From: AWTP1-13 sp963840075
GTDB lineage: Bacteria > Pseudomonadota > Alphaproteobacteria > Rhizobiales > Hyphomicrobiaceae
DNA: 64,000 bases
Reading direction: 5' to 3'
Assembly: GCA_963840075.1 (NCBI GenBank)
Contig: CAWIXS010000017.1
Coordinates: 248,001 to 312,000, forward strand
The notes beneath the pieces are model-generated. The model saw nothing but the letters and a program-made list of their open reading frames with translations. It was not told the origin of the DNA and did not search any database. How positions within the stretch are numbered: position 1 is the first letter of the stretch; each line of letters opens with the position of its first letter. The translations under genes and the position numbers were made by a program. Of this stretch, positions 26,038 through 34,400 are shown piece by piece.

Positions 26038-27303
26038 TCAAGCGCTCTGCAGCGCCCTGCCGTCCATGCCTTCGGCCTGCACCTGCAGGTGGGCCAGGAT
26101 CGTCGGCGCGATGTCGATGGGGGAGGTGGGCGCGCTCGATGTAGTGCCTGCCGTGAAGCCTGCGCCGTCGATCATCAGGAACGGCATCTGCTCGTAGCGG
26201 CCGAGCCCGCCGTGCTGGCCGCAGTGAAGGTGCGTGACCTTGCCGGGCGCGGGCCGCGCCTCGCAGCTGCGCCCGGGGACCCCGAACGCATTGGGCTCCT
26301 CGTCGGACTTGAGCGAGACGGCGAAGGTGAGCCCGCCCAGGGCCGCCTGGCCGACGCTTGCCAGCTCCGCTGCCGGTATCACGCGGTCGATCCAGTCGCG
26401 CCCGGATAGAAACGCGCCGATGGCCGCCGCTCTGTCGGCGTGCTCGGGGTGCACGTAGACCAGCGTCGAGGTGCCGCTCGTCGGCGTCACGACATCGTCG
26501 GAGTCGCGGCTCGCCTTCAGGGCGGCTGCGATCAGCTCGGCCTCCACATCCACGACGCGCGAGACAGTCTGGTGGCCGTGGTCGGAGCAGAGGATCAGGA
26601 GCACGTCCTCGCCCGCATCGCGCAACCGGTCGACGGCCTCGATCACGCGCGCGGCATTGGCATCGGCCGCGGCCAGCGCGGCGAGGTGCTCGGGCGAGCC
26701 CAGGGGAGCGAGGTGCTGCGTCGCATCGGGCTCGCCCATCCACAGGATGGCCAGCGGCGGCCGGCGCTCGATCAGCAGCTCGTCGATGAAGCGCTCGGTC
26801 ATGGCGCTGTCGCCGGCCGCGTCCTGGGCGATCCTCAGGCCCTGCACGCCATCCAGGGGTGTGCGGCCGGGGCCGAAGGAGCCGGCGCGGTGATAGACGA
26901 AGCCGTAGCCGTCGGGGTCGTGGGCGTAGGCGGCGCCGGGCGACACGTTGGAGAACAGGATCATCCCCCCATGGGGTGCCAGCCGCTCCGCCAGCGTCGG
27001 CGCGCCGAGCGACCGTCCCGTCACGCGGCGCTTGTGCTGCAGGAAGTCGGGGAAACCGGCGTCGTGATAAACGAGCCGGCCTTCCTCCATCAACGCCAGC
27101 GTGTTGCCCGCAAGCTCGTGACGCGCCGGCGTGCAGCCGGTTGCAAAGGACGCGGAGACGACCCGCGTGGCCGAGGGGAACATGGAGCGGTGGGCGCCGA
27201 AGGACCGCGACCGCCGGGCGAAACGGCCGAGCGCCGGCATGTGCGGCTCGGCAATGAGATCGCGGCGCAGGCCATCCAGGACCACAACGACGACGCGGCG
27301 CAT
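26038..27303 (-). CDS. Alkaline phosphatase superfamily nucleotide pyrophosphatase/phosphodiesterase
   Basis: A 421-aa hydrolase. Metal and nucleophile sites are visible: VVVVVLDGLRRDLI (first metal Asp), MFPSATRVVSASFATG (Thr/Ser nucleophile region), WMGEPDATQHLAPLGSP (Asp and His), LILCSDHGHQTV (Asp-His pair) and LHCGQHGGLGRYEQMPFLM (His near the C-terminus). This is the type I phosphodiesterase pattern. There is no signal peptide. The start at 27303 is preferred for its GAGGAGAAG ribosome site and because MRRVVVVVLDG matches the family start. The natural substrate is unknown. Confidence 0.85.
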   Translation of the reverse strand: MRRVVVVVLDGLRRDLIAEPHMPALGRFARRSRSFGAHRSMFPSATRVVSASFATGCTPARHELAGNTLALMEEGRLVYHDAGFPDFLQHKRRVTGRSLGAPTLAERLAPHGGMILFSNVSPGAAYAHDPDGYGFVYHRAGSFGPGRTPLDGVQGLRIAQDAAGDSAMTERFIDELLIERRPPLAILWMGEPDATQHLAPLGSPEHLAALAAADANAARVIEAVDRLRDAGEDVLLILCSDHGHQTVSRVVDVEAELIAAALKASRDSDDVVTPTSGTSTLVYVHPEHADRAAAIGAFLSGRDWIDRVIPAAELASVGQAALGGLTFAVSLKSDEEPNAFGVPGRSCEARPAPGKVTHLHCGQHGGLGRYEQMPFLMIDGAGFTAGTTSSAPTSPIDIAPTILAHLQVQAEGMDGRALQSA

Positions 27304-27514
27304 GTCTTCTCCTCGGCTAGGCATAGGCGAGCGCACTTCTCATCATGCCCGCAGCGTTTCACACCCGCCCCTGCCTGCGCAACCAACGAACCCTCGAGGC
27401 ATGCCGCGAGGGGCCGCGGCATCGACATCGCGCATGGCCTCCCGGCCAATCCTGCATTGGACGCGCCGCCCTCGCATGCCGCATGCTCCCCGCGGAACGA
27501 GGGACCCGGGGACC

Positions 27515-28264
27515 GTGTCGATACCCCTCATCATTGCGCTCATCGCCACCTCGGTGGCGACCTCCTTCCTGTCCGGCATCTTCGGCATGGCCGGCGGCAT
27601 GATCCTCATGGGCGTGCTGCTCACCCTGCTGACGGTGCCCGAGGCGATGGCGCTGCATGCGGTGGCGCAGATGGCCTCCAACGGCTGGCGCGGCCTGCTG
27701 TGGATCGGCCACGTGCGCTGGCGCCCGGTTGGCGCCTACCTGAGCGGCTGCGCCGTGGCGCTGGCGGTCCTGTCGCTCATCCAGTTCGTGCCGTCGAAGC
27801 CGCTCGCGCTCCTCATGCTCGGCGTCTCGCCGTTCCTCGTGCGCCTCTTACCGCGCGACTTCAGGCCCGATCCGCAGCGGCTCTCGGACGGCGCCTTCTA
27901 TGGCGCAGCGTGCATGTCGCTGATGCTCATGGCGGGGGTGGCGGGGCCGCTGCTCGACACGTTTTTCATCGGCGGCACCATGAGCCGCAAGGAGATTGTG
28001 GCGACCAAGGCGGTCTGCCAGATCTTCGGGCATGCGGCCAAGCTCATCTATTTCGGCGGTCTCATCGCTTCTGCCGCGGGCGTCGATCCCGGCCTCGCGG
28101 CGATGGTGGTGGTCGCATCGATGATCGGCACCGTGGCGGCCAAGCCGGTCCTGGAGCGCCTCACCGACGTGCAATACCGGCGCTGGGCCACCTATATCAT
28201 CACGGCGATCGCCTCGGTGTATCTCGCGCAAGCAGGCTACATGCTGGCATTCGCCGCAAAGTGA
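27515..28264 (+). CDS. TauE/SafE (TSUP) family membrane transporter
   Basis: A 249-aa inner-membrane protein with about eight membrane segments. The family signature appears early as SFLSGIFGMAGGMILMGVLL and again as MAGVAGPLLDTFFIGG with KEIVATKAVCQIFGHAAKL. TSUP proteins export or import organosulfur and sulfonate compounds, among others. The likely start is GTG at 27515 (MSIPLIIALIATS); upstream in-frame sequence is not protein-like. The small gene 28276-28515 follows 11 bases later, probably in the same transcript. Confidence 0.8.
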   Translation: MSIPLIIALIATSVATSFLSGIFGMAGGMILMGVLLTLLTVPEAMALHAVAQMASNGWRGLLWIGHVRWRPVGAYLSGCAVALAVLSLIQFVPSKPLALLMLGVSPFLVRLLPRDFRPDPQRLSDGAFYGAACMSLMLMAGVAGPLLDTFFIGGTMSRKEIVATKAVCQIFGHAAKLIYFGGLIASAAGVDPGLAAMVVVASMIGTVAAKPVLERLTDVQYRRWATYIITAIASVYLAQAGYMLAFAAK

Positions 28265-28275
28265 GGAGACGCAGC

Positions 28276-28515
28276 ATGTCGTCGTCCACCATCGAGCCGT
28301 TGATCCTGGACCTCGTCGAGTGGGTGGCCAGGGAGCCCCGGACCTATCCCGACGTCATGGAGGCCTGGCGCACCTCGTGCCCGCGGCTGACGGTGTGGGA
28401 GGATGCCGTGGACCGCGGACTGGTGCGCCGCGAGGCGCGCGAGGGCTCGGGCCTCATGGTGCTGGCCACGGCCGAGGGGCGCGAGCTCTTGAAGGCGCAT
28501 GGGCGTCTGACATGA
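28276..28515 (+). CDS. Small winged-helix-like hypothetical protein
   Basis: A 79-aa protein, MSSSTIEPLILDLVEWVARE at the start and a wing-like VRREAREGSGLMVLATAEGR near the end. The pattern (helix, VMEAWRTSCPRLTVWEDAVD recognition-like helix, basic strand pair) suggests a small winged-helix fold. A GAGGAG ribosome site precedes the ATG. It lies immediately behind the TSUP transporter gene. I do not recognise a named family. Confidence 0.6.
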   Translation: MSSSTIEPLILDLVEWVAREPRTYPDVMEAWRTSCPRLTVWEDAVDRGLVRREAREGSGLMVLATAEGRELLKAHGRLT

Positions 28516-28667
28516 CGGCGAGGGCTGAGACGCCGACACCCAGGAAGCTCGCACACGAGAAAATGGCCGCCGGGAAGGCGGCCGGCGCTGCGGCTTCGGG
28601 TGACTTCCGAGCATCCGGCAGGTCGCCAAGTCAGCCGACGGCGGCAATCCCGATAGCGGGCGGTGCG

Positions 28668-28770
28668 TCAGGCAGCCGGCACATCGAAGAACCGGTCGGG
28701 CTTCAGGAAGAACGACAGCGTCACGCAGCCGTGGGGCGCGCGGGCGTCGTGGCGGCTGCGGGCGGGGCGC
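28668..28770 (-). pseudogene. 3'-end copy of the cupin gene (about 30 codons)
   Basis: On the minus strand it reads SRHDARAPHGCVTLSFF, then LKPDRFFDVPAA and a stop. The intact cupin gene at 30645-31031 ends with nearly the same sequence. Over about 79 bases the two copies differ at roughly six or seven positions. The rest of this cupin is absent. The two copies are direct repeats bounding the 28.8-30.6 kb island. Confidence 0.75.
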
Positions 28771-28833
28771 CGAGGCGATTGCGCGAAATCGTGTGCAACG
28801 TGCCAGAAGCCGACGCTTCGATGGTAAGTTCAT

Positions 28834-29034
28834 TCAGCGCATCAGCATCATTGCCACAACCATCACGGCGATCATCACCGCGACCATGATGGCGAGGTGG
28901 ACCGGCGTCACCATATGGCGGAGTAGGGCAAATCGGGTGCCTTCCGGCAGTAGCGCCATTCCGCACTTTGGGCATTTGCCCGGGTTCGCATCGCGCACCT
29001 CGGGATGCATCGGGCAGGTATAGATCACGGCCAT
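28834..29034 (-). CDS. Small membrane protein with heavy-metal-binding domain
   Basis: A 66-aa protein. Its first 28 residues, YTCPMHPEVRDANPGKCPKC followed by GM, form the cysteine/histidine heavy-metal-binding module found in CopA- and CusB-type copper proteins. A very methionine-rich membrane helix (about residues 44-64) follows. It may bind copper or a similar metal at the membrane. The ATG at 29034 has an AGGAGG site 5 bases upstream. It follows the SHOCT gene by about 20 bases. Confidence 0.75.
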   Translation of the reverse strand: MAVIYTCPMHPEVRDANPGKCPKCGMALLPEGTRFALLRHMVTPVHLAIMVAVMIAVMVVAMMLMR

Positions 29035-29055
29035 CACCGCCTCCTGGTGAACCCG

Positions 29056-29388
29056 TCACGCTTGAAGCAAGCTCCGTCGTTCCTCGTACTCGGCTTGATC
29101 GATTTCACCGCGCGCAAAGCGCTCGTTCAGTATTTGGAGCGCCGACTCGTGGGGATTCCTCCACCACGGCAAGCCATGATGCCCGCCGCCTGCCGATTTG
29201 TGAAAGGCGAGGAAGATCGTCACCACGACGGCGAGCATGACCAGCATCATGAGCGGGCAGATCCACCAGAATTGCCAGGGACCCAAACCCCAATACCAAT
29301 TGGGTGGGGGCGGCTGTTGCTGGGCTAGCGCACGAAGTGGCACCATGACCAGAGCCACGATGAGACACGCCGACAATCTGTGCTGCAC
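29056..29388 (-). CDS. Secreted/membrane SHOCT-domain protein
   Basis: A 110-aa protein: a signal peptide ending RALA, a Gln/Pro/Trp-rich stretch, one membrane helix (about residues 42-62), a His/Gly-rich linker, and a C-terminal SHOCT motif (ALQILNERFARGEIDQAEYE, ending ERRSLLQ). SHOCT modules are short helical hairpins found at the ends of many membrane proteins; their role is uncertain. It lies between DUF2852 and metal-binding genes, all on the same strand. Confidence 0.8.
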   Translation of the reverse strand: MQHRLSACLIVALVMVPLRALAQQQPPPPNWYWGLGPWQFWWICPLMMLVMLAVVVTIFLAFHKSAGGGHHGLPWWRNPHESALQILNERFARGEIDQAEYEERRSLLQA

Positions 29389-29408
29389 GTCAGTTCCCCT
29401 TCTTTCGT

Positions 29409-29792
29409 TCAGACCTGCGGCTGCTGGGCACGCCGCTCCTCCATGAACTGTTCGAACTCGGCCCGATCCTTTGCCTGGCGCAAGCGCTCCAGGTACTCGC
29501 GGAAGCTGCGCTGGTCTTCTTCCAGGCGTTTGAGCGTTTCTGCGCGATAGGCGTCAAAAGCACGGTTGCCGCTTGTTCGTGGTGAAACCGCTCCTTCCCC
29601 TGGCACTGGCGAACGATCGACACGGTCATCCGCATGGCCGAAGCCAAACCCGCAGCACAGCATGCACCCTCTCCACATTGCCAAGGCAAGAACCAGAAGA
29701 CCCAAGGGCCACCAAACAAGAAAAGCTAGCAGTCCCAACGCGATCCATATCGGAGTGGGCACCTCGTCGAGTCTTGGCGTTTTGGTGAACAT
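29409..29792 (-). CDS. DUF2852 family membrane protein
   Basis: A 127-aa protein with an N-terminal membrane hairpin (PIWIALGLLAFLVWWPLGLL) and a cysteine-containing loop, then a hydrophilic C-terminal helix NRAFDAYRAETLKRLEEDQR followed by FREYLERLRQAKDRAEFEQF. The helix is the conserved part of DUF2852, widespread in alphaproteobacteria and of unknown function. It lies 20 bases upstream of the SHOCT gene. Confidence 0.82.
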   Translation of the reverse strand: MFTKTPRLDEVPTPIWIALGLLAFLVWWPLGLLVLALAMWRGCMLCCGFGFGHADDRVDRSPVPGEGAVSPRTSGNRAFDAYRAETLKRLEEDQRSFREYLERLRQAKDRAEFEQFMEERRAQQPQV

Positions 29793-29921
29793 CGGATTTA
29801 TCCACGATGGTCAGCGCGGCGCCCGCGGCCTCGCGGGCAAGCCCAATCCCGACATTGCAGAGATCGGGAATACTCCGCCCCCTCAGACGGGGAGGGCTCT
29901 CAAATGGTTACAGATCCAACC

Positions 29922-30581
29922 TCACCTACTAGCTCCGGGCTTGCTGCTGCCGCCAACATCCGCCGCGGCCGGAGACGCGCAACAGGTGGGCGAGGACGGC
30001 TTGCAGCTCAATTCCTGTCGGTAGAAATCGCAGCTTGCTTCGATGTGCTTGCGCAGCTGAGCACGGGCGCGGTGCAGCCGCACCTTTGCATTGGCGCGGC
30101 TTATACCCAGCGTAGCCCCGACTTCATCATCCGTGAGCCCTCCCAACTCGGCCAGAACAAGCACCGACCTGTGGCGTTCGGAGAGTTTCGCAATCTCGGC
30201 GCGGATGCAGTCTGCAAACTGCTTGCGGGCGAGTTCGTCCTCCGGCGATGGCCGATCTTCGACCCCGGTCCCAAGTGGGTTGACGCTCGATTTGCCGTCC
30301 TCGTCCTCTGCCAAACGGACGGTCAGCCTGCGTTCGCGCGCCGCGCGGCTGCGCAGCCAGTCGGACGCGACATGAAGCGCAATCCGGTACAACCATGTGG
30401 AGAGTTCCGCGTCGCCTCGGAAGTTCGGAAAGGCTTGCGCTGCCTTGGCGAAGACCTTTTGGGTGAGGTCCTCCGCCTCGACGGGTCCCACCATTCGCGT
30501 CAGCAGCTGGAGCACGCGCCGATAGTTGGCGTCGTGGGCTTTCTTGAAGGCCTCGCTCATGCCGGTGGCAGAAGTATCCAT
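29922..30581 (-). CDS. ECF-type RNA polymerase sigma factor
   Basis: A 219-aa sigma factor of the extracytoplasmic-function class. Region 2 spans about residues 20-80 (VEAEDLTQKVFAKAAQAF and STWLYRIALHVASDWLR); region 4 has KLSERHRSVLVLAELGGLTDDEVG and ISRANAKVRLHRARAQLR. The C-terminal tail is cysteine-containing (CDFYRQELSC and PTCC), suggesting a redox or metal-sensing extension. It directs transcription of unknown stress genes, perhaps the three membrane protein genes beside it. Start 30581 or 30560. No anti-sigma factor with a clear membrane segment is adjacent. Confidence 0.88.
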   Translation of the reverse strand: MDTSATGMSEAFKKAHDANYRRVLQLLTRMVGPVEAEDLTQKVFAKAAQAFPNFRGDAELSTWLYRIALHVASDWLRSRAARERRLTVRLAEDEDGKSSVNPLGTGVEDRPSPEDELARKQFADCIRAEIAKLSERHRSVLVLAELGGLTDDEVGATLGISRANAKVRLHRARAQLRKHIEASCDFYRQELSCKPSSPTCCASPAAADVGGSSKPGASR

Positions 30582-30644
30582 ATGAATTAACAGCATCGCA
30601 GTGAATGTCATACTTTGCGGTAGATCAATGTTACCACGTCAGCG

Positions 30645-31031
30645 TTACGCCCCCGGCGTATCGAAGAACCGGTTGGGCTTGAGGAAGAACGACAGCGTCA
30701 CGCAGCCGTCGGGCGCGCGCGCATCGTGGCGGCTGCCGGCCGGCCGCCACACGTAGTTGCCGGCGGTGACGACGCCCTGGTCGTCCTCCAGCGCTCCTTC
30801 CAGCACCCAGGTCTGCTCCAGCTCGACGTGCTCGTGGTCCGGCAGGGTGGCGCCCGGCGCGAACCTGACGAGGGCCGTCATCAGGCCGGTCTCCTTGTCC
30901 TCCATCAGCATCTTCATATCCACGCCCTCGAAGCGGGTCGGCACCCACGGCAGGGCGGCGACATCGACGTAGCGGGAAGCGAGCGCGGCAAGGCCGGCGT
31001 GATTCTCGGCGTCGGGCGTGACAATGGTCAT
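30645..31031 (-). CDS. ChrR-like cupin protein
   Basis: A 128-aa single-domain cupin. Motif 1 appears as FAPGATLPDHEHVELEQTWVLEG (three metal ligands) and motif 2 as GNYVWRPAGSRHDARAPDGC. This matches the cupin half of ChrR. ChrR in phototrophs is an anti-sigma factor with an additional N-terminal zinc domain; that domain is missing here, so the protein may be a metal-dependent dioxygenase or a lone sensor. The start at 31031 has a GGGAGGAG ribosome site. It is upstream of the ECF sigma gene on the same strand, and its 3' end is repeated at 28668. Confidence 0.82.
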   Translation of the reverse strand: MTIVTPDAENHAGLAALASRYVDVAALPWVPTRFEGVDMKMLMEDKETGLMTALVRFAPGATLPDHEHVELEQTWVLEGALEDDQGVVTAGNYVWRPAGSRHDARAPDGCVTLSFFLKPNRFFDTPGA

Positions 31032-31331
31032 GGGCGGCTCCTCCCGCTGAATTTCTCTTGAATTTAGAGCACGCGCCCGCCGCCTGCGGCAAGCCGTCCT
31101 CGCCGCGTTGCCTCGGCCTGCACGGCAGCACATCGCGACCTGCCGAGCCGGCGACGGTTGCGCATGCCAGACAAATTTGGCCGCTGGCTACATCCTTGCC
31201 CGAGGGGTACCCAGGGACATGGGGTCGGCTCGAGGCCCGCCAGGGCCTCGCCAGGGCCTCCTGGGCGGCTTCTGGAGGATCATCCTCCCCGCTCATCCAC
31301 CGCGCCGTGTTGCCGGGGCTTCCGAATCCAC

Positions 31332-31360
31332 TTGACGCTAGAACAAAAAGCGAACATAAA
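31332..31360 (+). promoter_or_regulatory. Sigma-70-type promoter overlapped by an alphaproteobacterial LexA box
   Basis: TTGACG at 31332-31337 and CATAAA at 31355-31360 with a 17-base spacer. The spacer contains GAAC-AAAAAGC-GAAC (31341-31355), a perfect GAAC-N7-GAAC, the complement of the GTTC-N7-GTTC site bound by alphaproteobacterial LexA. An AAACCA...TGGTTT inverted pair follows at 31358-31377. All lie 40-70 bases before the ribonucleotide reductase start. Confidence 0.7.
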
Positions 31361-31400
31361 CCATGCCGGCCTGGTTTCACGCCGCCGAAAGCCTATGTAA

Positions 31401-34400
31401 TTGCAACCACTCCCAGGTTCGCCCCGCGTGCCCGCTCAACCCATCTCGTTGCCCAGGATCTCCCAGCAGATCTGGGACGCCAAGTACCGCCTGAAGACGG
31501 CGGACGGCATCCCTGCGGATCGCACGCTCGCCGACACCTGGCGCCGGGTTGCCGAGGCGATCGCCGCTGCCGAGCCGCCAGCGGAGCGCGACCGCTGGGC
31601 CGCTGAGTTCGCCGACGCCATGGGCGATCTCGCCTTCCTGCCCGCGGGACGCATCCTGGCGGGCGCCGGCTCGGGCCGGGCCGTCACCCTCTTCAACTGC
31701 TTCGTGATGGGCCGCATCGAGGACGACCTCGCCTCGATCTTCGACAACGTCAAGGAGGCCGCTCTCACCATGCAGCAGGGCGGCGGCATCGGCCACGACT
31801 TCTCCACCCTGCGCCCCCAGGGCGCGCCGGTCAGGAGCATCGGCGCCGACGCCTCGGGCCCGGTGAGCTTCATGGACGTGTGGGACGCCATGTGCCGCAC
31901 CATCATGTCGGCCGGCGCGCGGCGCGGCGCCATGATGGCGACGCTGCGCTGCGACCACCCGGACATCGAGACCTTCATCGACGCCAAGGCCGACCCGGCG
32001 CGGCTGCGCAACTTCAACCTGTCGGTGCTGGTGACGGACGCCTTCATCGCCGCCGTGCGCAAGGGCGAGCCCTGGCCTCTCGTCTTCGAGGGCAAGGCCT
32101 GGCGCACGGTTGACGCGCGCGCGCTGTGGGACCGCCTGATGCGCGCCACCTACGACTATGCCGAGCCCGGCGTGGTGTTCATCGATCGCATCAACGCCCG
32201 CAACAACCTCGCCTATTGCGAGACCATCAGCGCCACCAACCCTTGTGTGCCGGGCGACACCTGGGTCCACACTGCCAACGGTCCCCGCCAAGCGAAGGAC
32301 CTGGCCGGCAAGCCCTTTGTCGCCCGGGTCGCTGGCAGCGATCACGCGAGCGCGGCCCGCGGCTTCTTCTCGACTGGACACAAGCCGGTGCTCCGCCTGG
32401 AGACAGCCGAAGGCTACACATTGAGGGTGACGGCGGATCATCGTGTCAAACGCTCGACCCGGTCTAGCCATAGCGGAGGCAGCGAGTGGTGCCGGGCGGG
32501 CGATCTCGCGATCGGAGACATGGTCGTTCTCAACGATCATCGTGCGAGCCCGACATGGCGCGGCAGGCTTACGCGGGAGGAAGGATATCTGCTCGGTCTC
32601 CTGGTGGGCGACGGCAGCCTCGAGACAGACAAGGCCATCATTTCGGTGTGGCAACCGGCGGCAGCAGTGGGCTGTGGAAAGCCCCCCGGAACTCGGTCGG
32701 TGATGGACGAGGCCCTGCGCGCGGCACTCAGTCTTCCGCATCGCTCAGATTTCGTCGGGTGGATGGAGATCAAAGGACGCAATGAGCATCGTCTGTCCCT
32801 TGCGGCGCTCAAGACACTTGCCGAAGACCTCGGCATGCGCCCAGGCGACAAGGCCATCACACCGCTGCTGGAGCAGACATCGAGCGATTTCCACCGTGGG
32901 TTCTTGCGCGGCTTTTTCGATGCGGACGGTTCGGTGCAGGGCAGTCAACCGAAAGGCGTGAGCGTGCGCCTGGCGCAGTCGGATTTGCCGCGCCTGCGTG
33001 CCGTTCAGCGCATGCTCCTACGGCTCGGCATCGCCTCTACCCTCTACCGCACTCGCCGCCTTGGCGGAACCTCGCGACTGCCCGACGGCCGCGGCGGGCG
33101 GGCCGACTATCCCGCTCAACCCAACCATGAGCTGGTCGTCAGCGGCGAGAACCTCGCGCAATTCAGCGACCTTGTCGGGTTCGCCGACCACGACAAGGCA
33201 CACCGATTGAGCATTGCACTTGCAAGCTACAAGGGGGCGCTCAATCGAGAGCGGTTTGCGGCCCGGATCACAGCCATTGTCGAGGATGGAACCGAAGACG
33301 TCTTCGACGCCCAGATCCCCGGCGTCAATGCCTTTGATGCCAACGGCTTTTTGGCCCACAATTGCGGCGAGCAGCCACTTCCTCCGTATGGTGCTTGTCT
33401 TCTGGGCTCGATCAACCTCGCCCGCCTGATCGAAGCACCGTTCACCCCGGAGGCCCGCCTCGACGAGGCAAGGCTTGCGTCGCTGACGGCAATGGCCGTG
33501 CGCTTCCTCGACAATGCCATCGACGTCTCCAACTATCCGCTCGCCGCCCAGCGGCAGGAGGCGCAGGCCAAGCGCCGCATCGGCCTGGGCGTGACGGGCC
33601 TCGCCGATGCGCTGATCCTTCTCGGCGTGCGCTACGGCACGCCGCAAGCCGCGGCGCTCGCCAGGCGCTGGATGGCGGCGGTCGAGCGCGCGGCCTATCT
33701 GGCGAGCGCGGAGCTTGCCGCCGAGAAGGGCGCCTTCCCGCTCTACGACCGGGAGCCCTTCCTCGCCGCGGCCAATGTTGCGCGCCTGCCCGAGGAGGTG
33801 CGCGGCGCCATCGCCCGCAACGGCATCCGCAACGGCCTCCTCACCTCGATCGCACCGACCGGCACCATCTCGCTGCTTGCGGGCAACGTCTCGAGCGGCG
33901 TGGAGCCGGTGTTCGACTTCCGCTACGACCGCCGCGTGCTGGAGCGCGACGGCTCTTCGCGCATCGAGAGCGTCGAGGACCATGCCCACGCCCTCTATCG
34001 CGCGATGTTCGGCACCTCCGCGCCGCTCACCGACGCCTTCGTGACGGCGGAGGAGCTGACGCCGCGGGAGCATCTTAAGATGCAGGCCGCGCTGCAGGCG
34101 CACGTCGACAGCTCCATCTCCAAGACCATCAACTGCCCGGCAGACTCGAGCTTCGAGGCCTTCAAGGACGTCTATCTCGAAGCCTATGACCTCGGGCTCA
34201 AGGGCTGCACCACCTATCGCCCCAACGCCGTGACGGGTGCAGTTCTGAGCCGTTCGCCCGCAGCCTCTGAGGCCGCGCCGGGGGCCGCCGGCGCCGCCAC
34301 GCCGCTGGTGCCGGCGCCTGGCCTGCCGGAGCTGGAGCGCCACGGCGATGTGGTGTTCATGACCAGGCCGCTGGAGCGCGCCGCCAGGCTCGAAGGCGCC

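Noticed and set aside
30645..31031. ChrR-type anti-sigma factor for the adjacent ECF sigma factor
   Set aside because: Only the cupin half is present; the N-terminal zinc-binding anti-sigma domain of ChrR is missing. Retained as a ChrR-like cupin without assigning anti-sigma function.
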